Shown here: one piece after another, positions 1-15,300 of the stretch
Layout of the letters: each line of letters starts with the position of its first letter
Numbering within the stretch: the stretch's first letter is position 1
Assembly (NCBI GenBank): GCA_020002185.1
Contig: CM034542.1
Span: forward strand, 55,814,626 to 55,878,625
From: Paraescarpia echinospica
Taxonomy: Eukaryota; Annelida; Polychaeta; Sabellida; Siboglinidae
Reading direction: 5' to 3'
Length of the DNA: 64,000 bases
Notes under the pieces: generated by a model
Told to the model about the DNA's origin: nothing
Databases searched by the model: none
Seen by the model: the letters and a program-made list of their open reading frames with translations, nothing else
Translations under genes and position numbers: made by a program

Positions 1-38
1 CTGTCCTTGCGACATGCTGACATAATGATTTGTTTCAG

Positions 39-319
39 TTGACGTCAACCTGGAGATGGTTCGGGTGAACCTGTGCGTGGCCTACCTCATGTCCATAGCA
101 CACTTCCTCACCAACGCTCTCCAAGTTCCCAAGGACATGACCAGGTCAAAGGTCAAGGCCCAGATGGCGAGACTGTCTGTGAGGTCACAGCCACCAGGTG
201 GCAGCACACCACAGAACGGAGTGCGGCCTGCTCTGACGGTGTCGGGACGGTTCAAGAAGCCAGAGATCGTTCTGTTCGCTGAGCCTGACGTCGCACACAG
301 CCGCGTACTGATACTTAAG
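39..319 (+). CDS. VPS13A/C: VPS13 exon 1 of window
   Basis: Acceptor tttgtttcag at 29-38 and donor AAG|gtgagc. It starts two bases into a codon and ends in phase 0, adding about 93 residues (MVRVNLCVAYLMSIAHFL, then a P/G-rich turn, then KKPEIVLFAEPD). A hydrophobic strand-helix-strand pattern like this is typical of VPS13 groove repeats. The preceding exon is outside the window. Confidence 0.9.
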
Positions 320-3300
320 GTGAGCCTTAGCGAATGTATGTATTTGGACACTGAATGTATTTGGACATTGGATGTGTTTGGACACTGGATGTATTTGGAC
401 ACTGGGTGTATTTGGACATTGGATGTATTTGGACACTAGGTGTATTTGGACACTGGATGTATTTGTACACTGGATGTGTTTGGACACTGGATGTGTTTGG
501 ACACTGGATGTGTTTGGACACTGGATGTGTTTGGACACTGGACGTGTTTGGACACTGGATGTGTTTGGACACTGGATGTTTTTGGACACTGGATGTGTTT
601 GGACACTGGATGTATTTGGACACTCTATGTGTTGGATACCCTAAAAATCTGCAAAATGTATTACTAATATTAAGAAAGCAACAAAATAAGTCCACAATAG
701 TGATTAAAAAGCCAACAGAATGATGTGTGTTTGTTAAAATGTGATATGTTTAAGAGAAGTATGGGGGTCTACAATCCAACGTCAGGCCTGTCATTGTGCT
801 CATACTAGTCTCCTGTACCTCAGGTTCATAGAGCCCACACATCCGCACATATAACAATTATAGCAGTATTGCTGTAACTGATATAGAAAACAATGGCATT
901 ACTGCTGTAATGACAGTAGACGTACTGCTTGGTACACTACTAACCAAGTACACCAGTCGACCTCGCCAAATATAGCAGAAACATTCAATGCTGAAGAATG
1001 TCACTATATCTAGATTAGAATAAATGTAAAAGTGGGATCATTTCACCACTCTATGTACCTTATGTAATCAGACACACCCATAAAAATAACTTTCCTATAT
1101 ATTTGGAACCAGTTATTAGTGATCTTTTATGAAGTCTGCCTTCTCACAGATGATGTTACACAGTCCTATTTACGAAGTCTGCCTTCTCACAGATGACGTT
1201 ACACAGTCCTATTTACGAAGTCTGCTTTCTCACAGATGACGTTACACAGTCCTATTTACAAAGTCTGCCTTCTCACAGATGACGTTACACAGTCCTATTT
1301 ATGAAGTCTGCCTTCTCACAGATGATGTTACACAGTCCTATTTACGAAGTCTACCTTCTCACAGATGATGTTACACAGTCCTATTTACGAAGTCTGCCTT
1401 CTCACAGATGATGTTACACAGTCCTATTTACGAAGTCTGCCTTCTCACAGATGATGTTACACAGTCCTATTTATGAAGTATACCTTCTCACAGATGATGC
1501 TACACAGTCCTATTTATGAAGTCTGCCTTCTCACAGATGATGTTACACAGTCCTATTTATGAAGTCTGTCTTCTCACAGATGATGTTACACAGTCCTATT
1601 TATGAAGTCTGCCTTCTCACAGATGATGTTACACAGTCCTATTTACGAAGTCTGCCTTCTCACAGATGATGTTACACAGTCCTATTTATGAAGTCTGCCT
1701 TCTCACAGATGATGTTACACAGTCCTATTTATGAAGTCTGCCTTCTCACAGATGATGTTACACAGTCCTATTTACGAAGTCTGCCTTCTCACAGATGATG
1801 TTACACAGTCCTATTTATGAAGTCTGCCTTCTCACAGATGATGTTACACAGTCCTATTTACGAAGTATGCCTTCTCACAGACGATGTTACACAGTCCTAT
1901 TTACAAAGTATACCTTCTCACAGATGATGTTACACAGTCCTATTTACGAAGTCTGCCTTCTCACAGATGATGTTACACAGTCCTATTTACGAAGTCTGCC
2001 TTCTCACAGATGATGTTACACAGTCCTATTTACAAAGTATACCTTCTCACAGATGATGTTACACAGTCCTATTTAAGAAGTTTGCCTTCTCACAGATGAT
2101 GTTACACAGTCCTATTTACGAAGTTTGCCTTCTCACAGATGATGTTACACAGTCCTATTTACGAAGTCTGCCTTCTCACAGATGATATTACACAGTCCTA
2201 TTTACAAAGTCTGCCTTCTCACAGATGATGTTACACAGTCCTATTTACGAAGTCTGCCTTCTCACAGATGATGTTACACAGTCCTATTTATGAAGTATAC
2301 CTTCTCACAGATGATGCTACACAGTCCTATTTATGAAGTCTGCCTTCTCACAGATGATGTTACACAGTCCTATTTATGAAGTCTGTCTTCTCACAGATGA
2401 TGTTACACAGTCCTATTTATGAAGTCTGCCTTCTCACATGTTATGACTCACAGTCCTATTTACAAAGTATACCTTCTCACAGATGATGTTACACAGTCCT
2501 ATTTACGAAGTCTGCCTTCTCACAGATGATGTTACACAGTCCTATTTACGAAGTCTGCCTTCTCACAGATGATGTTACACAGTCCTATTTACAAAGTATA
2601 CCTTCTCACAGATGATGTTACACAGTCCTATTTACGAAGTTTGCCTTCTCACAGATGATGTTACACAGTCCTATTTACGAAGTCTGCCTTCTCACAGATG
2701 ATGTTACACAGTCCTATTTACGAAGTCTGCCTTCTCACAGATGATGTTACACAGTCCTATTTACAAAGTCTGCCTTCTCACAGATGATGTTACACAGTCC
2801 TATTTACGAAGTCTGCCTTCTCACAGATGATGTTACACAGTCCTATTTATGAAGTATACCTTCTCACAGATGATGTTACACAGTCCTATTTATGAAGTCT
2901 GCCTTCTCACAGATGATGTTACACAGTCCTATTTACGAAGTCTGCCTTCTCACAGATGATGTTACACAGTCCTATTTACAAAGTCTGCCTTCTCACAGAT
3001 GATGTTACACAGTCCTATTTACGAAGTCTGCCTTCTCACAGATGATGTTACACAGTCCTATTTATGAAGTCTGCCTTCTCACAGATGATGTTACACAGTC
3101 CTATTTACGAAGTCTGCCTTCTCACAGATGATGTTACACAGTCCTATTTACAAAGTATACCTTCTCACAGATGATGTTACACAGTCCTATTTACGAAGTC
3201 TGCCTTCTCACAGATGATGTTACACAGTCCTATTTACGAAGTCTGCCTTCTCACAGATGATGTTACACAGTCCTATTTACAAAGTATACCTTCTCACAGA

Positions 3301-6300
3301 TGATGTTACACAGTCCTATTTACGAAGTCTGCCTTCTCACAGATGATGTTACACAGTCCTATTTACGAAGTCTGCCTTCTCACAGATGATGTTACACAGT
3401 CCTATTTACAAAGTATACCTTCTCACAGATGATGTTACACAGTCCTATTTACGAAGTCTGCCTTCTCACAGATGATGTTACACAGTCCTATTTACGAAGT
3501 CTGCCTTCTCACAGATGATGTTACACAGTCCTATTTACAAAGTATACCTTCTCACAGATGATGTTACACAGTCCTATTTACGAAGTCTGCCTTCTCACAG
3601 ATGATGTTACACAGTCCTATTTACGAAGTCTGCCTTCTTACAGATGATATTACACAGTCCTATTTACAAAGTCTGTCTTCTCACAGATGATGTTACACAG
3701 TCCTATTTACGAAGTCTGCCTTCTCACAGATGATGTTACACAGTCCTATTTACGAAGTCTGCCTTCTCAAAGATGATGTTACACAGTCCTATTTACAAAG
3801 TATACCTTCTCACAGATGATGTTACACAGTCCTATTTACAAAGTCTACCTTCTCACAGATGATGTTACACAGTCCTATTTACGAAGTCTGCCTTCTCACA
3901 GATGATGTTACACAGTCCTATTTATGAAGTCTGCCTTCTCACAGATGATGTTACACAGTCCTATTTACAAAGTATACCTTCTCACAGATGATGTTACACA
4001 GTCCTATTTACGAAGTCTACCTTCTCACATATGATGTTACACAGTCCTATTTATGAAGTCTGCCTTCTCACAGATGATGTTACACAGTCCTATTTACAAA
4101 GTATACCTTCTCACAGATGATGTTACACAGTCCTATTTACAAAGTCTACCTTCTCACAGATGATGTTACACAGTCCTATTTACGAAGTCTGCCTTCTCAC
4201 AGATGATGTTACACAGTCCTATTTATGAAGTCTGCCTTCTCACAGATGATGTTACACAGTCCTATTTACAAAGTATACCTTCTCACAGATGATGTTACAC
4301 AGTCCTATTTACGAAGTCTACCTTCTCACATATGATGTTACACAGTCCTATTTATGAAGTCTGCCTTCTCACAGATGATGTTACACAGTCCTATTTACAA
4401 AGTATACCTTCTCACAGATGATGTTACACAGTCCTATTTACGAGGTCTACCTTCTCACAGATGATGTTACACAGTCCTATTTATGAAGTCTGCCTTCTTA
4501 CAGATGATGTTACACAGTCCTATTTACGAAGTCTGCCTTCTCACAGATGATGTTACACAGTCGTATTTACGAAGTCTGCCTTCTCACAGATGATGTTACA
4601 CAGTCGTATTTACGAAGTCTGCCTTCTCACAGATGATGTTACACAGTCCTATTTACAAAGTATACCTTCTCACAGATGATGTTACACAGTCCTATTTACA
4701 AAGTCTGCCTTCTCACAGATGATGTTACACAGTCCTATTTATGAAGTCTGCCTTCTCACAGATGATGTTACACAGTCCTATTTACAAAGTATACCTTCTC
4801 ACAGATGATGTTACACAGTCCTATTTACGAAGTCTGCCTTCTCACAGATGATGTTACACAGTCCTATTTACAAAGTATACCTTCTCACAGATGATGTTAC
4901 ACAGTCGTATTTACAAAGTCTACCTTCTCACAGATGATGTTACACAGTCCTATTTATAGAATGTGTAGTCAAATGAGACACAACGTCAGGACTTGTTCAT
5001 GTTCATAAAAATGTTGACCGCGTGACTGAATTATTTCTTGGTACCTCATGTTTTCAGACAGGTGACCATTTAATTAGTTTTAGGTAAAAATTTAATTAAA
5101 AAATATAAGAAATGCAGGTTACACACAGATAAGAAATATTAGACTCATGATAAGCCAAATGCTTCCTAGTTTACTTCCCATCTGGGGTTTCTGCACTGGG
5201 TGACAATCTGGTTAAATCTGGTTAAATCTGGTTTTGTTTGTTTTGTTAAATATGGCTAAATGTTGTTGATTATGGTTAATCTGGTAGTTGAATCTGGTTA
5301 AATGATGTTACCTCCTGTTTCAGGCGTGTGGAGTGTTTGACTACAGCTGCCACCAGGGTCGCACTCAGACGGAGGCGAAGGTGAAACAACTGCAGATGTT
5401 CTCGGGCTACTATGGGCTCGCCCAACAGACCGCATCCATGGTACGTTTCTCTTGGGGGAGTGGGAAGGCCATGTCACAGGGGTGGGGTGGTTATGCTGAG
5501 GGTATGATGACAGGGGCGCCAAGAAGGTATCCTGTACATGCCCAGTGAACACCGACTGACCGACCGACCGAATGACCAACCGAACGACCAACTGACCGAA
5601 CGAACAATCGAACAAACAAATAAACGAACAAATGAACGGTCGACCGAAAAATAGACCGATACAACGGCGTACTTATATCTGATGATACATGGTGTGAACA
5701 GTCCCTTGCTAGGTTTAAACCAGGAATGTTGGTGTTAGTGTGTTTAGTTTGGTGTACTCCACAAGCTTTTAGCATCCACAACACGTTACGCATCTACCCC
5801 ATGTGGGGTTATTTTATTTCCCCTGATAGAAGGGAACTTTGAGTTTTAATATCTAATCCTAAATACACAAGTCTACCTTCCCACATGTCACTTGCTAGAG
5901 AAGTCAACAAGTTGTATCCATGCTTAAACTTTAAACAACGGGGGCATTAGGTGTGCTCTGTGTGGCGTAGTAAACATATATTTTGTACACGAATTGCAAC
6001 ATGGCTGAATACTTCCCAGAGAAGTTGAGATGGTGTTAGATTGAACAGGTCTGCCAGTGCTTGAATACTTCCCAGATAAGTAAAAATGGTGTGTTAGATT
6101 ACACAGGGCTGCTGAGAGTAAAGCTTTGAACAGTCCTAAGGAGTGGATACTGCGCTATATAAGGACTTACCTTTTTGAAACATTGAGACACCACGTCAAT
6201 CACACTGTGAATGTTGCCGTTCTCTTCTACCAGGTGCTCCATCCATGTGACCTTGAGTTCACTCAGTCACAGGAGGCTCCAGAGGCGGAGCTCAAGGTGA

Positions 6301-9300
6301 CCTTGATGATTTCTGACATCTCCCTCCATATGTCAGCCACAACGCTGCACATCTTCTTTGACGTCATGGACATCCTAAACGAAGACAGGAAGGTAAGTAA
6401 CAGTTCACATGATTGCCTTCCAAGGCAAACAAACCAGATGACAAGTCAATAAGAACCTAGTTACTTAGTCCCGTGACTGACTTAGTTGTCGGGGGGACAT
6501 ATGCGAAGTGCAGCTACGATCTTTCTCCGTTCCTTTCTGTCAGTGGCTATGGTGAGGAGCTCTGGCAAGGAGAGGGCTGTCCACTCCTTAAAATTGTCGA
6601 TCCAGCATTTTCTCTGATGTCCACTGTGGTGTCTGCCCCCCCCAAGGTGCCTTGTAGGGTCGTCTTCGGGAGGTTGACGTGTCATGTTACGTGCCCAAGC
6701 CTAGCCAGTTCCTTCCCTTGACTGCTGCCAGTAGAGGTTCTTGTGGGCCCACCAGGGTTGTGACCTTACTCTGCACATTGAGAGGGCTATAGTGTGTCAT
6801 CTGTGAGTAAGAGAAGGTTTCATAAGTTTGCAAAATCGAAAAAACTTTATTCAATGAGCATTGGTTTGAACCCCCCCCCCCCCACCACCACCACCAATAT
6901 GTCATGTGGAACTAAATTAAGGAATGGAATATAGAACAGGAATGTTTTCATTGTTACAAACAATAACCATAGTTTTCATTAAAATAGTAACATAATTTTT
7001 AGTTGTGTGTGACAGCCGATTGTGTCTGTGAATGATCTTGTTTCCTCTTGTGCCACCAGATGGAGTTATCAACAAGCGATGCCGTCGCTTCGATGAATGC
7101 TGAGTACTTCGACTTGTGGACAACAAACAATATTTCTTCACAGAAGTGGCTGAGCATGGAAGACGGTATGTGGTGGACAAATGGGTATTACCTTCTTGTT
7201 GGGCTCCTATGAGCTCTCTGACATGTTCACTAGCCTTCTGTGGACTTGGTCACAGATTGTTAACTTTGTGGTTGCATACATTTACACGGCTCGTACTTGT
7301 ACTATTACAGATGATATGTGTGTAACTCTGTTCCCAGTGGCAATACTGTAAGTTCACAATCAGAACTTGAGTCATATAAATAGGGATTGCATCAATGTTA
7401 TATTCTGACTTGGTTATGGCAGATTATAAACATTGGATAAACATCAAAATGCATTGTTGATACAACATAAAGATAAATTATAAAGTACTTGCAATACAAG
7501 TAAACTTTTTACGTGCATACAACATTATGTGTGCAAGTAAACTAGTCTTATTATAAGCAGTTTGAGTCAAGGAAAGAAAGATTAAATAGCTAAGAAGTCA
7601 GTTAACTGCATTGATGCATGATGTGCTGTGTCCATCAGAGAGTGACCATGGCCCGAAGTACCCTGTGTGGCCTGTGGGTGCAGCCGTCCAGACCTTGACC
7701 GTTGCGGTCAAGCAAGTACATGTGTTGTTTGAGGTGGAGAACAAGGACTACCAGGTGCCGAGACTGTCCATCCGTGCTGGACTGACCGCTACTGTCCATG
7801 ACTGGTCAAAACAGGTGGGTCCACTGCATCAGTACAAATAGTCTTTACGCAATAATTGCAGTGTGGCTGGATGCTTCCCAGAGAAGTTGAGATGGTGTTT
7901 GATTGAACAGGTCTTCCAGGGAGTGTAAAGCACTTTGAGCACACCTGAGGACTGGATACTGCACTATATATATATATATATATATGATATCACACCTTCT
8001 AGATGGCATCACACCCCCTAGATGACATCACACCCCCTAGATTACATCACACCCCCTAGATGACATCACACTCCCTAGATGACATCACACTCCCTAGATG
8101 ACATCACACTTCCTAGATGACATCACACCCTGTAGATGACATAATATTCCTTAGATGACATTACACTTCCTAGGTGACATCACACTCCCTAGATGATATC
8201 ACATCCCCTAGACGACATCACAACACCTAAACAACATCACATCCCAACTGTGACATCACACCCCCTAGATGAGATCACACTTAGATGAAATCACACCCCC
8301 TAGATGACATTACACTCTTTAAGTGACATCACACCCCCTAGATTACATCACATCCCTAGGCGACATCACACCCCCCAGATGACATCACACCTACTAGGTG
8401 ACATCACACTCCCTAGATGATATCACACCCCCTAGATGACATCACAACACCTAAACAACATCACATCCCTCGGTGACATCACACCCCCTAGATGACATCA
8501 CATCCCCTAAATGACATCACACCCCCTGGATGACATCACACCTCTAGATGACATCACACTCCGTAGATGACATCACACCCCCTAGATGACATCACACTCC
8601 CTAGATGACCCACACTCCCTAGATGAAATCACACCCCCTAGCTATCATTGTAAAAGTATGATTAGTTCTTATATTTATCTAAGAGGTATGATGTTATCTA
8701 GGGTGTGTGATGTCATCAAGGGGGTGCGATGTCATCTAGGAGGTGTGATGTCATATAGGGGTGTGATGTCATCTAAGGAATGTGATGTCATCTACAGGAT
8801 GTGATGTCATCTAGGGAGTGTGATGTCATCTAGGGAGTGTGATGTCATCTAGGGGGTGTGATGTCATCTAGGAGGTGTGATATCATCTAGTGGGTGTGAT
8901 GTCATCTAGAGGTGTGATGTCATCCAGGGTGTGTGATGTCATTTAGGGGATGTGATGTCATCTAGGGGGTGTGATGTCACCGAGGGGATGTGATGTTGTT
9001 TAGGTGTTGTGATGTCATCTAGGGGGTGTGATATCATCTAGGGAGTGTGATGTCACCTAGTAGGTGTGATGTCATCTAGGGGGTGTGATGTCACCTAGGG
9101 ATGTGATGTAATCTAGGGGGTGTTATGTCATCTAGGGGGTGTGATGTCACTTAAAGAGTGTAATGTCATCTAGGGGGTGTGATTTCATCTAGGAGGTGTG
9201 ATCTCATCTAGGGGGTGTGATGTCACAGTTGGGATGTGATGTTGTTTAGGTGTTGTGATGTCGTCTAGGGGGTGTGATATCATCTAGGGAGTGTGATGTC

Positions 9301-12300
9301 ACCTAGGAGGTGTGATGTCATCTGGGGATGTGATGTCACCTAGGGGTGTGATGTCATCTAGGGGGTGTAATGTCATCTAAGGGGTGTGATGTCACCTAAG
9401 GTGTGTGATGTCATCTAGGGGGTGTGATGTCACCTAAGGTGTGTGATGTCATCTAAGGGGTGTGATGTCACCTAAGGTGTGTGATGTCATCTAGGGGGTG
9501 TGATGTCATATAAAGGGTGTGATGTCAAGCAAGGGGGTGTGATATCATCTAGGGGGTATTCCAGCACCAACATGCTTTCTGTGTAAAGCATTCATTACAG
9601 CACAAAAACTATTGGTGTTGTAAATACACTTTCTTAACGGTTAAAAACTGCAGTTTAGCTTCTTTGTCAATCAATAGACGGTAACATTTGTCGCCTTCAT
9701 AAATGATGCTGTCCTCGAAATTACCATATCTTCTTGGTCGGGGGCGTCCACAGTTGAACTCAGAATGGAACTTTAACCAGTGATCTACAAATAATTAGTG
9801 TATAACTATCTGCCGTGCCTCCTGTGTAGATGCGCGGTGAGGTGTGCGTGAGTGTGGACGTGAGTTGTTACAATGACCAGTTGGCCGTGTGGGAGCCAGT
9901 GCTGGAGCCCATTATGAAACAGGAAGATGAGTACAAACCCTGGGAACTCGTCGTCAAGGTAACTAACACACGCATGCACGCACACATAGACACACACACA
10001 CGCTCATGGGGAGACAAATATTGAATTATGAGGGCAGAATACAGACATTTTATGAAGAATCAAGATTATATATTTAAACTATTTTAATGACTTTTTAATT
10101 TGTGAATCTAGTGATCAGCTGAAGCAAGACATGTATTATAGAACTTTGGATTAGCATTAGATTCTCATTCTGACGTCCATAATTAACTAAAATTTGAATG
10201 GCTGATATTGATAACATATAGCTTACTAAATACGAGTCTATGATTGCTGTATTACTGGCAGTTGACTGCTAAAATGGTTTAGTATTCAAACCACACTATT
10301 ACTTCTAAGATTTGAGTTGATGGTGCAGTAATCAATTTTTGAACAATGCAATTAAGTTACTGATAATTGTCTTGTTGCAGTATCAAATTAAATGCTGTTT
10401 AATATCTAACGCCAGTCATTCAAGGAATAATGTGAAAATCCAAATATTCTTGGCGCATGATACAATTATAGCAATTATAGAAATGACAATTTTAGTGCCA
10501 TTTAATATAGTTAACATAAATTGTTTCAGTTTCAAAACAAGCTTTATTGGCAGTATCCTTTGATGTTCAACAATTTCCCATTTTCCCACATTTAACACAG
10601 CAGACTTACTAATTACTACACTGGCTAATTCTGGGTAGAGGAACTGACAGACTTTTAAAAATACAAAAAACGTTTGTATCACTGAGGACACTATTTCCAC
10701 GACACACCAGTGAAAGTGTCTCGGTGACGCGTCATGGAGTTGACAGGTTTCAGTACACAAGATCACTGTTAAAGAACGAAACTGATTTTAAAGAACAAAA
10801 TCGGGTTTATGGCATCATAAGAATGTCTCATTTTGTCTCCCCCCAGTTTGTGCAGGCTGAGAGTCTACCGATCTCGTGTGAGTTTGACTCGGTGGAGGCG
10901 GGCAAGCAGGACGATATTGACGGAGACATCCACTACCTGTTATGTCGCGCTCGAGCGACCTCGGACAGCTCCGAGATGGAAACAGACTCTGACAACGAGA
11001 TGACACTGATCCAGAGCAAGAGGAACAGACAGTCTAGTGACAGGAGTCACGGTGAGGGGGATAGGGGTGGAGGGGGCTGTGGAGTGGGGGAGGGGGTAGG
11101 GGAGAGGGGGAGAGGGGGTGAGGAGGAGGGTGTTGGTGCATGTGTGTGGGGGGATGGGGAATGTGTGTGGATGTGTGTGTGGGGAGCATGCATGCGTGCG
11201 TGCGTGCGTGCATGTCTGCATATGTGCATGAATGCGTGCACGCGTGTGGGCCTGTCTAGTGGATTTGCTGTCTGCTTAACCAGTAATTGCCTGGCTGTGA
11301 GATTTTCAAATTGTATTGCATGTCCACTAATATTGACCCTCTAACATTTGTCAGATGTACAACGTCCTCCTGTGACAACCCTACAAGAGTTGTCATGTCT
11401 ACTATCTGTAACATTTGTCAGATGTACAACGTCCTCCTGTGACCACCCTACAAGAGTTGTCATGTCTACTATCTGTAACCTTTGTCAGATGTACAACGTC
11501 CTCCTGTGACCACCCTACAAGAGTTGTCATGTCTACTATCTGTAACATTTGTCAGATGTACAACGTCCTCCTGTGACCTCTCTACAAGAGTTGTCATGTC
11601 TACTATCTGTAACATTTGTCAGATGTACAACGTCCTCCTGTGACCACCCTACAAGAGTTGTCACGTCTACTATCTGAAACATTTGTCTGATGTACAACGT
11701 CCTCCTGTGACCACCCTACAAGAGTTGTCACGTCTACTATCTGTAACATTTGTCAGATGTACAACGTCCTCCTGTGACCACCCTATAAGAGTTGTCATGT
11801 CTACTATCTGTAACATTTGTCAGATGTACAACGTCCTCCTGTGACCACCCTACAAGAGTTGTCATGTCTACTATCTGTAACATTTGTCAGATGTACAACG
11901 TCCTCCTGTGACCACCCTACAAGAATTGTCATGTCTACTATCTGTAACATTTGTCAGATGTACAACGTCCTCCTGTGACCACCCTACAAGATTGTCATCA
12001 CGTCTACTATCTGTAACATTTGTCAGATGTACAACGTCCTCCTGTGACCACCCTACAAGAGTTGTCATGTCTACTATCTGTAACATTTGTCAGATGTACA
12101 ACGTCCTCCTGTGACCACCGTACAAGAATTGTCATGTCTACTATCTGTAACATTTGTCAGATGTACAACGTCCTCCTGTGACCACCTACAAGAGTTGTCA
12201 TGTCTACAATCTGTAACATTTGTCAGATGTACAACCTCCTCCTGTGACCACCCTACAAGAGTTGTCACGTCTACTATCTGTAACATTTGTCAGATGTACA

Positions 12301-15300
12301 ACGTCCTCCTGTGACCACCCTACAAGAGTTGTCATGTCTACTATCTGTAACATTTGTCAGATGTACAACGTCCTCCTGTGACCACCCTACAAAGTTGTCA
12401 TGTCTACTATCTGTAACATTTGTCAGATGTACAACGTCCTCCTGTGACCACCCTACAAGAGTTGTCATGTCTACTATCTGTAACATTTGTCAGATGTACA
12501 ACGTCCTCCTGTGACCACCCTACAAGAGTTGTCATGTCTACTATCTGTAACATTTGTCAGATGTACAACGTCCTCCTGTGACCACCCTACAAGAGTTGTC
12601 ATGTCTACTATCTGTAACATTTGTCAGATGTAAAACATCCTCCTGTGACCACCCTACAAGAGTTGTCATGTCTACAATCTGTAACATTTGTCAGATGTAC
12701 AACATCCTCCTGTGACCACCCTACAAGAGTTGTCATGTCTACAATCTGTAACATTTGTCAGATGTACAACGTCCTCCTGTGACCACCCTACAAGAATTGT
12801 CATGTCTACTATCTGTAACATTTGTCAGATGTACAACGTCCTCCTGTGACCACCCTACAAGAGTTGTCATGTCTACTATCTGTAACATTTGTCAGATGTA
12901 CAACGTCCTCCTGTGACCACCCTACAAGAGTTGTCATGTCTACTATCTGTAACATTTGTCAGATGTACAACGTCCTCCTGTGACCACCCTACAAGAGTTG
13001 TCAGTCTACTATCTGTAACATTTGTCAGATGTACAACGTCCTCCTGTGACCACCCTACAAGAGTTGTCATGTCTACTATCTGTAACATTTGTCAGATGTA
13101 CAACATCCTCCTGTGACCACCCTACAAGAATTGTCATGTCTACAATCTGTAACATTTGTCAGATGTACAACGTCCTCCTGTGACCACCCTACAAGAGTTG
13201 TCATGTCTACAATCTGTAACATTTGTCAGATGTACAACATCCTCCTGTGACCACCCTACAAGAATTGTCATGTCTACAATCTGTAACATTTGTCAGATGT
13301 ACAACGTCCTCCTGTGACCACCCTACAAGAGTTGTCACGTCTACTATCTGTAACATTTGTCAGATGTACAACGTCCTCCTGTGACCACCCTACAAGAGTT
13401 GTCATGTCTACTATCTGTAACATTTGTCAGATGTACAACGTCCTCCTGTGACCACCCTACAAGAATTGTCACGTCTACTATCTGTAACATTTGTCAGATG
13501 TACAACGTCCTCCTGTGACCACCCTACAAGAGTTGTCACGTCTACTATCTGTAACATTTGTCAGATGTACAACGTCCTCCTGTGACCACCCTACAAGAGT
13601 TGTCATGTCTACTATCTGTAACATTTGTCAGATGTACAACGTCCTCCTGTGACCACCCTACAAGAGTTGTCATGTCTACTATCTGTAACATTTGTCAAAT
13701 GTACAACGTCCTCCTGTGACCATCCTACAAGAGTTGTCATGTCTACAATCTGTAACATTTGTCAGATGTACAACGTCCTCCTGTGACCACCCTACAAGAG
13801 TTGTCATGTCTACTATCTCTAACATTTGTCAGATTTACAACATCCTCCTGTGACCACCCTACAAGAGTTGTCATGTCTACAATCTGTAACCTTTGTCAGA
13901 TGTACATCGTCCTCCTGTGACCACCCTACAAGAGTTGTCATGTCTACAATCTGTAACCTTTGTCAGATGTACAACGTCCTCCTGTGACCACCCTACAAGA
14001 GTTGTCATGTCTACAATCTGTAACATTTGTCAGATGTACAACGTCCTCCTGTGACCACCCTACAAGAGTTGTCATGTCTACTATCTGTAACATTTGTCAG
14101 ATGTACAACGTCCTCCTGTGACTACCCTACAAGAGTTGTTATGTCTACTATCTGTAACATTTGTCAGATGTACAATGTCCTCCTGTTACCACCCTACAAG
14201 AATTGTCATGTCTACTATCTGTAACATTTGTCAGATGTACAACGTCCTCCTGTGACCACCCTACAAGAGTTGTCATGTCTACTATCTGTAACATTTGTCA
14301 GATGTACAACGTCCTCCTGTGACCACCCTACAAGAGTTGTCATGTCTACTATCTGTAACATTTGTCAAATGTACAACGTCCTCCTGTGACCATCCTACAA
14401 GAGTTGTCATGTCTACAATCTGTAACATTTGTCAGATGTACAACGTCCTCCTGTGACCACCCTACAAGAGTTGTCATGTCTACTATCTGTAACATTTGTC
14501 AGATTTACAACATCCTCCTGTGACCACCCTACAAGAGTTGTCATGTCTACAATCTGTAACCTTTGTCAGATGTACAACGTCCTCCTGTGACCACCCTACA
14601 AGAGTTGTCATGTCTACAATCTGTAACCTTTGTCAGATGTACAACGTCCTCCTGTGACCACCCTACAAGAGTTGTCATGTCTACAATCTGTAACATTTGT
14701 CAGATGTACAACGTCCTCCTGTGACCACCCTACAAGAGTTGTCATGTCTACTATCTGTAACATTTGTCAGATGTACAACGTCCTCCTGTGACCACCCTAC
14801 AAGAGTTGTCATGTCTACAATCTGTAACATTTGTCAGATGTACAACGTCCTCCTGTGACCACCCTACAAGAGTTGTCATGTCTACTATCTGTAACATTTG
14901 TCAGATGTACAACGTCCTCCTGTGACCACCCTACAAGAGTTGTCATGTCTACTATCTGTAACATTTGTCAGATGTACAACGTCCTCCTGTGACCACCCTA
15001 CAAGAGTTGTCATGTCTACTATCTGTAACATTTGTCAGATGTACAACGTCCTCCTGTGACCACCCTACAAGAGTTGTCATGTCTACTATCTGTAACATTT
15101 GTCAGATGTACAACGTCCTCCTGTGACCACCCTACAAGAGTTGTCACGTCTACTATCTGTAACATTTGTCAGATGTACAACGTCCTCCTGTGACCACCCT
15201 ACAAGAGTTGTCATGTCTACTATCTGTAACATTTGTCAGATGTACAACGTCCTCCTGTGACCACCCTACAAGAGTTGTCATGTCTACAATCTGTAACATT

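Noticed and set aside
10724..11344. 206-residue frame starting upstream of exon 7 and running past its end
   Set aside because: The part before 10847 is a LINE fragment and the part after 11051 is Gly/Arg-rich simple sequence after a good donor; only the middle is exon.
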